This document shows positions 52,008 to 60,994 of a DNA stretch of 64,000 nt, in pieces; positions within the stretch are counted from its first letter, which is position 1; every line of letters begins with the position of its first letter. Source of the stretch: Bog-756 sp963699085 (lineage in GTDB: Bacteria > Actinomycetota > Acidimicrobiia > Acidimicrobiales > RAAP-2); the NCBI GenBank assembly GCA_963699085.1, contig CAVOTH010000002.1, positions 329,553 to 393,552 of the forward strand, read 5' to 3'. A model generated the notes under the pieces. It worked only from the letters and a program-made list of their open reading frames with translations, searched no databases and was not told the DNA's origin. The translations under genes and the position numbers were made by a program.

Positions 52008-52877
52008 TCAGCGGTCCGGCTTCGGCCTCACCATGCGCATCAGGCCCTCCTGGGCCATCGATACCACCAGTTCGCCGTCGCGGGCGAACATGGTGCCCCG
52101 GGCCAGGCCACGGGCCCCGTGGCTGGTCGGGCTGTCCATGTCGTAGAGCAGCCAGTCATCGGCCCGCAGCGGTCGGTGGAACCACATGCAATGGTCGAGG
52201 CTCGCCCCCATGAACTCCGGGTCGTCCCAGCCGACCTCGTGGGGCGCCAGCATCGTGTCGAACAGGGACATGTCGGACGCATAGGTGGCGATGCACGTGT
52301 GGAGCAGCGGATCGTCGGGGAGGGTCCCGTCCGCCCGGAGCCACAGCCGCTGGACCGGCTCGGAGCCCGACGGATGCATCCACGGGAGCGGGCCGACGTG
52401 GCGCTGATCGATGGGGTGGGGTCGATCGAACCAGTCGCCGAATGCGTCCCGGTAGGGCTCGAGTCGCTCGCGCAGTGTCGGCAGCGACTCAGGATCGGGT
52501 ACCTCGGGCATGGAGATCTGGAAGTCGAGTCCGGGCTCGTCCACGTGGAACGACGCCGACATGTTGAAGATCGCCCGCCCGTGCTGGATGGCCACCACCC
52601 GCCGCGTGGTGAATGAACGTCCGTCCCGGATGCGATCGACCTCGTAGAGCACCGGCACGCTCGGGTCACCGGGGCGCAGAAAGTAGGCATGCAGGGAGTG
52701 GGGCCGTCCGAGATCCACCGTGCGCCCGGCGGCCATGAGGGACTGGGCCGCCACCTGGCCGCCGAAGATCCGCTGGCGCTCCTCGTTGGGGTTGGACCCG
52801 CGGAAGATGTTCACTTCGATCGGCTCGAGGTCGAGCAGTTCGATGAGGGACTGGAGGGCTTCGCTCACGGCCCACAT
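52008..52877 (-). CDS. tesB: Acyl-CoA thioesterase II (TesB-like)
   Basis: The 289-residue protein is a double hotdog thioesterase: IFGGQVAAQSLMAAGRTV and HSLHAYFLRPGDPSVPVLYE in the first half, and ASLDHCMWFHRP with ARDGELVVSMAQEGLMR at the end. It frees fatty acids from acyl-CoA. The frame runs on upstream to 55073, but that part lies opposite the glucosidase and other genes. An in-frame GTG three codons later is an alternative start. Confidence 0.92.
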   Translation of the reverse strand: MWAVSEALQSLIELLDLEPIEVNIFRGSNPNEERQRIFGGQVAAQSLMAAGRTVDLGRPHSLHAYFLRPGDPSVPVLYEVDRIRDGRSFTTRRVVAIQHGRAIFNMSASFHVDEPGLDFQISMPEVPDPESLPTLRERLEPYRDAFGDWFDRPHPIDQRHVGPLPWMHPSGSEPVQRLWLRADGTLPDDPLLHTCIATYASDMSLFDTMLAPHEVGWDDPEFMGASLDHCMWFHRPLRADDWLLYDMDSPTSHGARGLARGTMFARDGELVVSMAQEGLMRMVRPKPDR

Positions 52878-52951
52878 ACTGACAGGTCGGCCGACTCGGC
52901 CGATCACCGCGCGCACGCCCGGCACACCCGACGAAGGCACCGGACGGCCGC

Positions 52952-52957
52952 TACGGT
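52952..52957 (+). promoter_or_regulatory. -10 box of the glucosidase gene (leaderless)
   Basis: TACGGT, seven bases before the GTG at 52965. Confidence 0.55.
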
Positions 52958-52964
52958 GGCGCCC

Positions 52965-54143
52965 GTGCCAGCCATCGATTTTCCCGAGGATTTCCTGTGG
53001 GGGACCGCCACCGCCGCCCACCAGATCGAGGGCGGCAACGTCAACAACGACTGGTGGGCCATGGAGCACGACCCGACCGCGGGATGTGTCGACGTCAGCG
53101 GAGATGCCTGTGACTCGTTCAACCGGTACCCCGAGGACATCGCCCTGATCGCCGACCTCGGGCTGGGCGCCTACCGGTTCTCGCTCGAGTGGAGCCGCAT
53201 CGAACCGGAGGAAGGGGAGTTCTCGACGGTGGCCCTCGACCACTATCGGCGGATGGCCGCGACCTGTCACGAGCACGGGATCCTCCCCGTGGTCACCTAC
53301 CACCACTTCACCCACCCGCGATGGCTGGCGGCGGCCGGAACATGGGAAGCGGTCCACGCGCCCGACCGGTTCGCCCGGTTCTGCGAGCGGGTCACCAACC
53401 ACATGGGCGACCTGATGGGGATGGCCTGCACCTTCAACGAACCCAACGTGGTCGCCACCATGGGGTGGCGCCACGGGCTCTTCCCACCGCGGGTGCGCGA
53501 TCGGGACCGTCGCCACGCTGTCAACGCCGCCATCGTCACCGCTCACCGCAAGGCGGTCGACGTGATCCGTTCGGGGCCGGGCGACTTCCCGGTCGGGATG
53601 ACCGTGTCGATGACCGACTTCCAGACCCTGGAGGGCGGTGACGCGTGGGTGGATCGGTTGCGTGCGCCCAACGAGGACGTGTTCCTCGAGGCGAGCGGTG
53701 GCGATGATTTCATCGGGGTCCAGACCTATACCCGTTCGCAGGTGGGGCCTGACGGGCCGTTGCCACCCGCGGAAGGGGTCGCCACCACCCAGATGGGCTA
53801 CGAGTTCTGGCCGGAAGCGCTGGGGGGAACCATCCGGCGGGCCACCGAGGTCACCGGCGGTCTCCCCGTCTATGTGACGGAGAACGGGATCGGTACCGGC
53901 GACGACAGTGCCCGGATCGAGTACGTGACCCGGGCCCTGGCCGGGGTCCGGGAGTGCCTCGACGAGGGGATCGACGTGCGTGGCTATTTCTACTGGAGCC
54001 TGCTCGACAACTTCGAGTGGGTCCTCGGCTACGGCCCGACGTTCGGATTGGTAGCAGTGGACCGTGGCACCTTCGTGCGTGCGCCCAAGCCCAGTGCCAC
54101 CTGGTTCGGCGGCGTGGCCAGGGCGAATGGCCTCACGGCGTGA
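52965..54143 (+). CDS. Glycoside hydrolase family 1 beta-glucosidase
   Basis: The 392-residue enzyme has the GH1 start (FPEDFLWGTATAAHQIEG), the acid/base Glu in TFNEPN and the nucleophile Glu in VTENGIG. The substrate-site segment YFYWSLLDNFEW follows. It is shorter than typical 440-480 residue members, with the loss in the middle loops. No signal peptide is present, so it works on imported disaccharides or glycosides. No transporter is adjacent. Confidence 0.92.
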   Translation: MPAIDFPEDFLWGTATAAHQIEGGNVNNDWWAMEHDPTAGCVDVSGDACDSFNRYPEDIALIADLGLGAYRFSLEWSRIEPEEGEFSTVALDHYRRMAATCHEHGILPVVTYHHFTHPRWLAAAGTWEAVHAPDRFARFCERVTNHMGDLMGMACTFNEPNVVATMGWRHGLFPPRVRDRDRRHAVNAAIVTAHRKAVDVIRSGPGDFPVGMTVSMTDFQTLEGGDAWVDRLRAPNEDVFLEASGGDDFIGVQTYTRSQVGPDGPLPPAEGVATTQMGYEFWPEALGGTIRRATEVTGGLPVYVTENGIGTGDDSARIEYVTRALAGVRECLDEGIDVRGYFYWSLLDNFEWVLGYGPTFGLVAVDRGTFVRAPKPSATWFGGVARANGLTA

Positions 54144-54202
54144 TCGTCGGAGGACCCGTCCAGGCCCAGGTCGATGCCCCCGGGGAGCGCCCGGTACAGG
54201 AC

Positions 54203-54208
54203 TAGAGT
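54203..54208 (+). promoter_or_regulatory. -10 box of the GtrA gene (leaderless)
   Basis: TAGAGT, seven bases before the ATG at 54216. Confidence 0.55.
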
Positions 54209-54215
54209 GATCGGG

Positions 54216-54752
54216 ATGCCCAGCACCTCCGAAGGCACCGCCGTGCCAGCGCGGCCTTCTCTCATCGAGCGGGTCCGACATGTGTGGCAGAAGCGGCACA
54301 CGCCGGAGGGCAAGCAACTCATCCGCTACTCCATGGTCTCGGTCATCTCGACCGTCGTCTCCTTCGTGGTGTTGGGACTCGTCTTCGGGGTGTTCCATCT
54401 CTGGAACGAAGTTGGGAGCACCCTCTTCGCCAATGCCGTCGCCAGCGTGCCCTCCTACTTCCTCACCAGGAACTGGGTATGGGGGAAGTCGGGGAGGTCG
54501 CATCTGGTGAAGGAGATCATCCCCTTCTGGGTGATGTCCGCACTCGGCATCGCCTTCTCCATCGTGGGCGCCTCCGTGGCCAAGCACATCAGTGAGCACT
54601 TCGGCCTCAGCCATTTCGAGCAGACGTTGCTGGTGGAAGCGGCGAACATCACGTCGTTCGCGATCTTCTGGGTGGCCAAGTACCTGGTCTTCAACCGGAT
54701 CTTCAAGGTCCACCCCCTCGAGGAGCTCGACGAGCTCGTCGAGGCCGCTTGA
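54216..54752 (+). CDS. GtrA-like membrane protein
   Basis: The 178-residue protein has four membrane helices of the GtrA type (IRYSMVSVISTVVSFVVLGL, then FANAVASVPSYFLTRNWVWG). Members are thought to flip polyprenyl-phosphate sugars for wall or membrane glycosylation. A mannosyltransferase that uses polyprenyl-phosphate mannose is encoded 2 kb downstream, a possible functional link. The next gene starts 13 bases after the stop. Confidence 0.87.
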   Translation: MPSTSEGTAVPARPSLIERVRHVWQKRHTPEGKQLIRYSMVSVISTVVSFVVLGLVFGVFHLWNEVGSTLFANAVASVPSYFLTRNWVWGKSGRSHLVKEIIPFWVMSALGIAFSIVGASVAKHISEHFGLSHFEQTLLVEAANITSFAIFWVAKYLVFNRIFKVHPLEELDELVEAA

Positions 54753-54765
54753 CCTCGACGGGCAC

Positions 54766-55557
54766 GTGCTGATCGCCACAGCCGAGCCGACCGGTGCGGT
54801 CGTACTGGTGACGGCGGTATTCCTGGCCAGCACCGTCGAGATGGTCGAGGCCCTCACCATCGTCCTCGCCGTCGGGGTGACCCGGGGTTGGAGATCGGCG
54901 CTGGAGGGCGTGGCGGCGGCACTTGCCGTCCTGGCCGCACTGGTGGTCGCCTTCGGGCCGGCGCTGGTCCACTGGGTGCCACTGTCGGCACTGCGCCTCG
55001 TGGTCGGAGGCCTCCTACTGGTGTTCGGCCTCCAGTGGCTGCGCAAGGCGATCCTCCGGGCGGCGGGCCTCAAGGCGAAGCACGACGAGGACGCGATCTA
55101 CGCCGAGCACGTCGCCGAGCTGTCCGATTCGCCCCGGTCGTCCGGCCGTGATGCCACCGCGTTCACCGTGGCCTTCAAAGGCGTGTTCCTCGAAGGCCTC
55201 GAAGTGGTCGTGATCGTGATCACCCTCGGTGCCACATCCCACCGGCTGGGCCTGGCCTCGCTGGCCGCCGCCGCCGCCGTGGTGGTGGTCGTGATCGCCG
55301 GCCTGATCGTGCACCGCCAACTGTCCGGCGTCCCTGAAAATGCCATGAAGATGGGGGTCGGGCTCATGCTGGTCAGCTTCGGCACCTTCTGGTCGGCCGA
55401 GGGGGTGCACGCCGCGTGGCCCGGTTCGGAACTGGCCATTCCCGTGCTCGTCGCGTTCTACGGCCTGGTGTCGTGGCTTCTGGTGCGGGCGCTGCGCCAC
55501 GCCACCGGGGAGTCACCTGCCGGGCTGGCTGCAGGCGGGGAGGTGTCCCATGGTTGA
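54766..55557 (+). CDS. Integral membrane protein (COG4280-like)
   Basis: The protein of about 263 residues has six or seven hydrophobic helices, an acidic start to helix one (ASTVEMVEALTIVLAVGVTR), and a related repeat in the middle (AFKGVFLEGLEVVVIVITLG). The two E-x-x-E-containing helices suggest an internal duplication, as in cation or gas transporters of the GDT1 or iron permease kind. That similarity is only in pattern. The GTG start is the first in-frame start after the gtrA stop. Confidence 0.65.
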   Translation: MLIATAEPTGAVVLVTAVFLASTVEMVEALTIVLAVGVTRGWRSALEGVAAALAVLAALVVAFGPALVHWVPLSALRLVVGGLLLVFGLQWLRKAILRAAGLKAKHDEDAIYAEHVAELSDSPRSSGRDATAFTVAFKGVFLEGLEVVVIVITLGATSHRLGLASLAAAAAVVVVVIAGLIVHRQLSGVPENAMKMGVGLMLVSFGTFWSAEGVHAAWPGSELAIPVLVAFYGLVSWLLVRALRHATGESPAGLAAGGEVSHG

Positions 55558-55804
55558 CCAGCCATCCGGGGGCGGCGGGTCGGCCGTGCGGCGTTGGCTG
55601 GTGGCGTTCGGGCGGTTCTGGTGGGACTTCCTGATCGGAGACACCCCCGAACTGTTCGTCGGTGTCATCGCCGTCATCGCGGTGATCGCAGTGATGTGCC
55701 TGCACCCCGGACTGCGCACCGTGGCCGCCATTCTGGCGCCGCTGCTCATCGCTGTGCTGCTGACCGCGTCGGTGTGGCGGGCAGCCAGCCGCGGCCCGAC
55801 CTGA
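55550..55804 (+). CDS. Small membrane protein
   Basis: The 84-residue protein overlaps the preceding stop by eight bases. It has two hydrophobic helices (LFVGVIAVIAVIAVMCL and VAAILAPLLIAVLLTASVW) after a Gly/Trp-rich start. Its position suggests a partner of the preceding membrane protein. Function unknown. Confidence 0.65.
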   Translation: MVDQPSGGGGSAVRRWLVAFGRFWWDFLIGDTPELFVGVIAVIAVIAVMCLHPGLRTVAAILAPLLIAVLLTASVWRAASRGPT

Positions 55805-55819
55805 CCCGATCGGGCCCGC

Positions 55820-56308
55820 TCAGTCGCGGAAGTTGTCGAACTGCAGCGGGATCCCGAAATCCTCGGCCTTGAGCGCCGCGATCACCGACTGGAGATCGTC
55901 CCGCTTCTTACCGGTGACCCGCAGCTGATCACCCTGGGTCTGCGAGGACACGCCCTTCAGTCCCAGATCCTTGATGAACTTGTTGATCTTCTTGGCGTGA
56001 TCGGAGGAGATACCGGCCTGGATCCCCAGCCGCTGGCGGGCGGTGCCCTTGGCCGCCTCTTCGACCTTGCCGACGTCGAACGACTTGAGCGAGACCTCGC
56101 GCTTCACCATCTTCTCCTGCAGCACTCCGTACAGCGCCCGGAGCCGGTCGTCGGTCGAGGAGGTGAGAATGAGTTCTTTGTCGTTCAGCTCGATGGTCGA
56201 GTCGGTCCCCTTGAAGTCGAAGCGGGTGGTGGCCTCGCGGTTGGCCTGGTCCACCGCGTTGCGGACTTCCTGCATGTCAACTTCCGAGACGACGTCGAAG
56301 GTGGGCAT
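55820..56308 (-). CDS. yajQ: YajQ-family nucleotide-binding protein
   Basis: The 162-residue protein begins MPTFDVVSEVDMQEVRNAVD and has the TRFDFKGTD and VTGKKRDDLQSVIAAL segments of the DUF520/YajQ family. Some members bind cyclic di-GMP and act with transcription factors. The ATG follows TACTGT by six bases. It diverges from the tRNA-Tyr gene. Confidence 0.93.
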   Translation of the reverse strand: MPTFDVVSEVDMQEVRNAVDQANREATTRFDFKGTDSTIELNDKELILTSSTDDRLRALYGVLQEKMVKREVSLKSFDVGKVEEAAKGTARQRLGIQAGISSDHAKKINKFIKDLGLKGVSSQTQGDQLRVTGKKRDDLQSVIAALKAEDFGIPLQFDNFRD

Positions 56309-56314
56309 GGCGAA

Positions 56315-56320
56315 ACAGTA
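56315..56320 (-). promoter_or_regulatory. -10 box of yajQ (leaderless)
   Basis: TACTGT on the minus strand, six bases before the ATG. Confidence 0.55.
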
Positions 56321-56353
56321 GCGCCGCACGAGGCGGTATCCTTGCCCGCCTGC

Positions 56354-56435
56354 GGGTCGGTGCCCGAGCGGCCAAAGGGAGCAGACTGTAAATCTGCCGG
56401 TTCTGCCTACGAAGGTTCGAATCCTTCTCGGCCCA
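56354..56435 (+). tRNA. tRNA-Tyr (GTA)
   Basis: The 82-nt class II tRNA has acceptor GGGTCGG/TCGGCCC, anticodon loop CTGTAAA (GTA at 56388-56390), a long variable arm and T-loop GGTTCGAATCC. CCA is not encoded. Confidence 0.95.
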
Positions 56436-56683
56436 CGCAGAGAGCCCCGGTCAGTGCGCGAATCTCGCGACCTGACCGGGGCTCCGTCGTCATCGGATGA
56501 GCGGTCGGGCACAGACGCCGTGCAGACCTCGGATCGGCCCGGATGGACCTGGGCCGGTTCGGATCCCTGGTGGCGGGGGCCGTCGATCGGCCCATCCGAG
56601 CTGAACGCCGACCGGATGGCCCTGGCGGCGACCTGCCCTGGCGGGACCGCCCCGACGACCCCACCCCGACCCCTTGGGTTGGT

Positions 56684-56689
56684 TACAAT
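56684..56689 (+). promoter_or_regulatory. Probable -10 box upstream of the mannosyltransferase
   Basis: TACAAT in an otherwise GC-rich gap, giving a 5' leader of about 130 bases. No convincing -35 was found. Confidence 0.45.
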
Positions 56690-56828
56690 GACGTTACGGA
56701 ATGATTGCGTTCAGCTTCCTGGCTCGTTCGGGGCCGGGCTGTCGGGGGACGTGGATCCACTCCGAGCAGGACACGTCGGCCGTCGGCCGGCCCTGCAGGA
56801 CAGGTCGACCCAGGAGAGCCCCATCACA

Positions 56829-58496
56829 ATGCCAGCGGACCGCCCGACGGCGGCACTGAGGGACGACGAGCTGCCCGGCCTGACACCGGGCGCCACGCGG
56901 TCCCAACGGTTGATCCGGGCACTCATCGGCTACGCCGACGGCCTGCGCGACCGCCTCGGTGGACCGAACGACGCGTTCGAGGTGATCGAAGAGTCCGACG
57001 AGGAGATCGACACCCGCGGACTGGTGTGGCGCCCAGCTCTGCTCGGTTTCGTCGCCGTGCTGGCCGTCGCCATCGGGTCGTCGATGCCGAGTTCGCCGTT
57101 CAAGCTCGAGATGCCCGGGGTCTGGTTCTTCGGCGAGCCGAACACCGCCTCCCCCAGTCACTGGGGTGTCTACTTCTCGCTCGCCGCCGTCTACGGCGGC
57201 CTGCTGCTCTTCATGCGGGTCTGGTGGGGAATGATCCGCCTGTACCGCAGCCGCCACGGCGTCCCGGTCCGCACGATGATGGGCGTCTTCGCCCTCTGGG
57301 CCGTCCCGATGACGGTGATCGCCCCGCTGTTCAGCCGGGACGTCTACTCCTACGCCGCCCAGGGCGAGATGGTCAGCCACCATATGAACCCGTACCTGTA
57401 CGGGCCCTTCGAACTCGGCAACAACGCCTTCACGGCCCCGGTCGATCCGTTGTGGGGGAACGCCCCCGCCCCCTATGGCCCGATGTTCCTCCAGGTCGAT
57501 GGTTTCTTCGCCCGCATCACCTTCCACAACGAACTGGCCACGATCGTCCTTCTCCGGCTGTTGGCCCTGATCGGTGTGCTGCTCATCGCCGCATGTGTCC
57601 CGCGCCTGGCCCGCCTCTACCACCGCGACGGTGCGGAGCTCTTCACCTTGATGGTCCTCAATCCGGTCACGATCTTCCATCTGATCGGCGGCGCCCACAA
57701 CGACGCCCTGATGATGGGCCTGCTCGTCGCCGGACTCACCATGGCGAAGGAGAAGCGACCCGTCGTCGGAATTGCGCTGTGCGCCCTGGCCACCGCAGTC
57801 AAGGCGCCGGCGGCCCTCGGCATCCTCTATATCGGGTGGAGCTGGCTCGGGACCGGCATACCGATCAAGGACCGGATACGACCGGTGGTGACGGCCGGCC
57901 TGATCGGAGTCGGCGTACTCGAATTCTTCTCCTACGTGAGCGGTCTCGGCTGGGGATGGATCACCATCCTCGGCACCCCCGGGGTGGTCCGGTCGTGGGC
58001 CTCACCCACCACCGGGATCGCCTTTCTGATCACCGGCATCGCCCATCTGGCCCACGTCGACGTCGGTGTGGGCGGGGTCCTTTCCGTCTGCCGATTCCTC
58101 GGCATCGTGGTGGCCGCGGTGTCGGGCCTGTGGCTGCTGCTCAACAGCGATCGGATCGGCACCCTGAAGGCGCTCGGCACCACGCTGCTCATCTTCGTGC
58201 TGCTCGGCCCGGTGGTCGAACCCTGGTACCTGTCGTGGGGCCTCATCCTCCTGGCCCCGGTGGCCCTCGGCCAGCTGCGGTCGCTGGTCATCGGGCTGTC
58301 GATGGTGACGGCATTCGTCGAGCTACCCGGCGGAACCCAACTCGTCACCACCATGTTCCACGGTGACCCGCTGCTGATCGTGCTCACGCTGCTCTGGCTG
58401 CTGATCGTGCTGACCGTGCCGCTGTCGTCGTTGGACCGCCGCACCCCGGTCGTCGTCGCAGACCCCGTGCCGGCCTTCGGCACCGCCACCTCCTGA
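56829..58496 (+). CDS. Polyprenyl-phosphomannose-dependent mannosyltransferase (MptB-like)
   Basis: The 555-residue GT-C enzyme has about 13 membrane helices and the segment FSRDVYSYAAQGEM, followed by NPYLYGP and APYGPMFLQ, as in actinobacterial MptB. It would add alpha-1,6-mannose to lipid-linked mannan. The ATG with AGGAGAG upstream was chosen over longer open frame that reaches back to the tRNA. The first 65 residues are cytoplasmic and acidic. Confidence 0.82.
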   Translation: MPADRPTAALRDDELPGLTPGATRSQRLIRALIGYADGLRDRLGGPNDAFEVIEESDEEIDTRGLVWRPALLGFVAVLAVAIGSSMPSSPFKLEMPGVWFFGEPNTASPSHWGVYFSLAAVYGGLLLFMRVWWGMIRLYRSRHGVPVRTMMGVFALWAVPMTVIAPLFSRDVYSYAAQGEMVSHHMNPYLYGPFELGNNAFTAPVDPLWGNAPAPYGPMFLQVDGFFARITFHNELATIVLLRLLALIGVLLIAACVPRLARLYHRDGAELFTLMVLNPVTIFHLIGGAHNDALMMGLLVAGLTMAKEKRPVVGIALCALATAVKAPAALGILYIGWSWLGTGIPIKDRIRPVVTAGLIGVGVLEFFSYVSGLGWGWITILGTPGVVRSWASPTTGIAFLITGIAHLAHVDVGVGGVLSVCRFLGIVVAAVSGLWLLLNSDRIGTLKALGTTLLIFVLLGPVVEPWYLSWGLILLAPVALGQLRSLVIGLSMVTAFVELPGGTQLVTTMFHGDPLLIVLTLLWLLIVLTVPLSSLDRRTPVVVADPVPAFGTATS

Positions 58497-58570
58497 CCGG
58501 AGACGGCTGGCTCAGACGGCCCGATCAGGTGGGCCCGACCGTCCCAGTCGGCTCAGCCGTCCTAGCCGGC

Positions 58571-59089
58571 TCAGGTGGGTCCGACGTCGATCCCGTCACC
58601 CCGCAGCATCCGCTGCTGTACGGCGACATCGAGCCATCGGTTGAATTTGCGGCCGATCTCGCGTTCGACCCCGACCATTTCGAAGCCACAGGCCTGGTGG
58701 AGGGCGATCGAGGCCGCGTTGTCGCCGCCCACCCTGGCGATCATGGTGTGGAAGCCGTGGAGGGTCCCGAGCCGGACCAGTTCCTCGAGAATGGCCCGGC
58801 CCACGCCCCCGCCACGGCTGGCGGAATCCACGTAGACGGAGTTCTCGACGGTGGTCGCGTACGAAGGCCGGTCCCGGTAGGCGGACAGCGAGCCGAATCC
58901 GAGCACGGTTCCCGTATCGTCAACGGCCACGACCACCGGGTAGGTGCCCTGGTGCTCGGCCATCCAGGCGGCATGCTCCTCCACGGTGCGGGGCCGGAGG
59001 TCGAAGGTGGCGGTGGATCCCACCACCTCGATGTTGTAGATCCGACGAACGGATTCGGCGTCTGTGGGCTCGGCCAGGCGCACTTGCAT
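58571..59089 (-). CDS. GNAT N-acetyltransferase (PAT/YncA-like)
   Basis: The 172-residue protein has the GNAT fold with the acetyl-CoA loop (SRGGGVGRAILEELVRLG) and the late motif (GDNAASIALHQACGFEMVG). The start (VRLAEPTDAESVRRIYN) is like phosphinothricin or methionine-sulfone acetyltransferases. Substrate unproven. The ATG follows TACCAT by six bases. Confidence 0.88.
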   Translation of the reverse strand: MQVRLAEPTDAESVRRIYNIEVVGSTATFDLRPRTVEEHAAWMAEHQGTYPVVVAVDDTGTVLGFGSLSAYRDRPSYATTVENSVYVDSASRGGGVGRAILEELVRLGTLHGFHTMIARVGGDNAASIALHQACGFEMVGVEREIGRKFNRWLDVAVQQRMLRGDGIDVGPT

Positions 59090-59095
59090 CCGTGG

Positions 59096-59101
59096 ATGGT
59101 A
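59096..59101 (-). promoter_or_regulatory. -10 box of the GNAT gene (leaderless)
   Basis: TACCAT on the minus strand, six bases before the ATG. Confidence 0.55.
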
Positions 59102-59175
59102 GACGGGAGGCCGTCTGTCCAGGTGCTCGCTGAGTGGCTATGATCTTCTTTCTTGCTGCTCGATCGAGCCGCACT

Positions 59176-59247
59176 GCCCCTGTAGCTCAGTGGTAGAGCA
59201 CCGCCATGGTAAGGCGGGGGTCGTGGGTTCAATCCCCACCGGGGGCT
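59176..59247 (+). tRNA. tRNA-Thr (GGT)
   Basis: The 72-nt sequence folds with acceptor GCCCCTG/CGGGGGC, D-arm TAGCTCAGTGGTAGAGC, anticodon loop ATGGTAA (GGT) and T-loop GGTTCAATCC. CCA is not encoded. Confidence 0.95.
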
Positions 59248-59254
59248 CGCCCAT

Positions 59255-59331
59255 GGCGGCGTAGCTCAGTTGGTTAGAGCACACGGCTCATAATCGTGGG
59301 GTCGCCGGTTCGAGTCCGGCCGCCGCTACCA
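59255..59331 (+). tRNA. tRNA-Met (CAT), elongator type
   Basis: The sequence has acceptor GGCGGCG/CGCCGCT, anticodon loop CTCATAA (CAT), T-loop GGTTCGAGTCC and an encoded CCA at 59329-59331. The paired first base argues against an initiator tRNA. A tRNA-Ile with modified CAT cannot be fully excluded. Confidence 0.9.
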
Positions 59332-59456
59332 GTCCAGCGGACCCGGCAGGGCAGGGTCCACCAGTACCGGCTTCGGAGCAGTCATTCCGGGGTCGGAAGT
59401 CCAGGCAGCAAATACATCGGACCCGCGGCCCAGGCTGCGGGATCAAGGGAGTCACC

Positions 59457-59621
59457 GTGGCAAAGAACGAGAAGCGCATCCAGGTCACGTTGGCCTGCGA
59501 GTCGTGCAAGCGCCGGAACTACATCACGACCAAGAACAAGATGAACGATCGCGAGCGGATCGAGATGAAGAAGTTCTGCTCGTGGGACCGTCGCCATACC
59601 CTCCACAAGGAAACCCGCTAG
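59457..59621 (+). CDS. rpmG: 50S ribosomal protein L33
   Basis: A 54-residue protein that starts with GTG after AGGGAG. It reads KRIQVTLACESCKRRNYITT and ends RRHTLHKETR. L33 sits near the ribosomal exit site. The first zinc pair CxxC is present, but the second reads CSWD, so the fourth Cys is replaced by Asp. Its place between tRNA-Met and tRNA-Trp before secE is usual. Confidence 0.95.
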   Translation: MAKNEKRIQVTLACESCKRRNYITTKNKMNDRERIEMKKFCSWDRRHTLHKETR

Positions 59622-59749
59622 GCACAGTCCGGCGGTTGATCCAGCCTGCGGGCCCCGCCGTCTCCGCCTGGGACGCGGGACTTCGCCGGTGATAGCCTGA
59701 AGGGCCGCCCTTGCGTTCGGAAGCCCGTTCGCGTCATGGCGGTGGACAG

Positions 59750-59822
59750 AGGGCAGTAGCTCAACTGGTAGAGCACCGGTCTCCAAAACCGAAGGTTGGG
59801 GGTTCAAGTCCCTCCTGCCCTG
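59750..59822 (+). tRNA. tRNA-Trp (CCA)
   Basis: The 73-nt sequence has acceptor AGGGCAG/CTGCCCT, anticodon loop CTCCAAA (CCA) and T-loop GGTTCAAGTCC. It directly precedes secE, as in most bacteria. Confidence 0.95.
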
Positions 59823-59858
59823 CTCCGCACCTGTGACAGTGGTCGAAGGAAACGCTAA

Positions 59859-60152
59859 GTGAACCGAGAACAGAAGCGACAGATGCAGCGTTCGGGTCAG
59901 GACCCCGAGGGGGAGACCGCGCCTGCCCGCACCGCCACTCCTGCTCGAAAGCCGGTGAAGAGGGAGCCCTTCCGAATCGGCCAGTTCCTACGCGAGGTAC
60001 GCTCGGAGCTTCGCCAGGTGGCCTGGCCAAACAGGTCGGAGGTCATCAACTACACGACGGTGACCCTGGTCACCTTGATTTCCCTGATGGTCCTCATCTT
60101 TGTCCTCAACTACGCCTTCGCAAAAGGCGTCCTCTGGCTGTTCAAGCCCTGA
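59859..60152 (+). CDS. secE: Preprotein translocase subunit SecE
   Basis: The 97-residue protein has a polar N-terminus, the conserved amphipathic helix (FLREVRSELRQVAWPNRSEV) and one membrane helix (TLVTLISLMVLIFVLNYAF). It clamps SecY in the translocon. The GTG start has GAAGGAAA upstream, and nusG starts five bases after the stop. Confidence 0.95.
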   Translation: MNREQKRQMQRSGQDPEGETAPARTATPARKPVKREPFRIGQFLREVRSELRQVAWPNRSEVINYTTVTLVTLISLMVLIFVLNYAFAKGVLWLFKP

Positions 60153-60157
60153 TCGGT

Positions 60158-60952
60158 ATGACTGTGACCCAAGACGGAACCACTGCACCCCAGGGCGACG
60201 ACCCGGACCTCGACCAGATCGAGCCCACCGCCGCCATCGACACCGAGCCTGAGGTCGGCGGGGCGGACGACGCCCCGGTTGACTCGGCCGAAGGCGTCGA
60301 CACCCTCGATGCCACCTCGGTCGATGCCACCGCGGACGACGGCGAAGTCGACTCCGAGGACGACGAGTACGAGGACGACGACGAGCCCTTCGTCATCAGC
60401 CCCTACGACCAGCCCGGTCGCTGGTATGTGGTGCACACCTACGCCGGCTATGAGAACAAGGTGAAGTCGAATCTCCACAGCCGCACGGTCTCCATGGGCA
60501 TGGAGGACCGGATCTATGAGGTCGTCATCCCGATGGAGGACGTGGCCGAGTTCAAGAACGGCAAGAAGGTCATCGTCCAGAAGAAGGTCTTCCCCGGTTA
60601 CCTGCTGTGCCGGTGCGAGCTCGACGACGACAGCTGGGCGGTGATCCGCAACACCCCGGGCGTCACCGGCTTCGTCGGCCCCGGCACCAAGCCGACTCCT
60701 CTGTCCCGGCGCGAGGTCGAGGGGATCCTGCAGGTCAAGGTCGAAGGCGGCGAGTCCCCGTCGAAGCGCAGTCGTCCCCGCCTCGAGCACGAGGTCGGCG
60801 AGACCGTGCGGGTCAAGGAAGGCCCGTTCGCGGACTTCTCCGGCCAGGTCGCCGAGATCAACGAGGACCAGCTCAAGCTCAAGGTGCTGGTCAACATCTT
60901 CGGCCGGGAGACCCCGGTCGAGCTCGAATTCAGCCAGGTCGCGAAGCTCTAA
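60158..60952 (+). CDS. nusG: Transcription antitermination factor NusG
   Basis: The 264-residue protein has an acidic, disordered extension of about 85 residues common in actinobacteria. The NGN domain (RWYVVHTYAGYENKVKSNLH, then VFPGYLLCRCEL) and KOW domain (GETVRVKEGPFADFSGQVAE) follow. It links RNA polymerase to Rho and the ribosome. Confidence 0.95.
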   Translation: MTVTQDGTTAPQGDDPDLDQIEPTAAIDTEPEVGGADDAPVDSAEGVDTLDATSVDATADDGEVDSEDDEYEDDDEPFVISPYDQPGRWYVVHTYAGYENKVKSNLHSRTVSMGMEDRIYEVVIPMEDVAEFKNGKKVIVQKKVFPGYLLCRCELDDDSWAVIRNTPGVTGFVGPGTKPTPLSRREVEGILQVKVEGGESPSKRSRPRLEHEVGETVRVKEGPFADFSGQVAEINEDQLKLKVLVNIFGRETPVELEFSQVAKL

Positions 60953-60994
60953 GCCTGCACATCCAGCAGTCAGCTCCAAGGAGAGATACACGCC

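Noticed and set aside
52008..55073. A 1021-codon minus-strand frame
   Set aside because: Only 52008-52877 encodes the thioesterase. The remainder lies opposite the glucosidase, GtrA and COG4280-like genes and has no family features.
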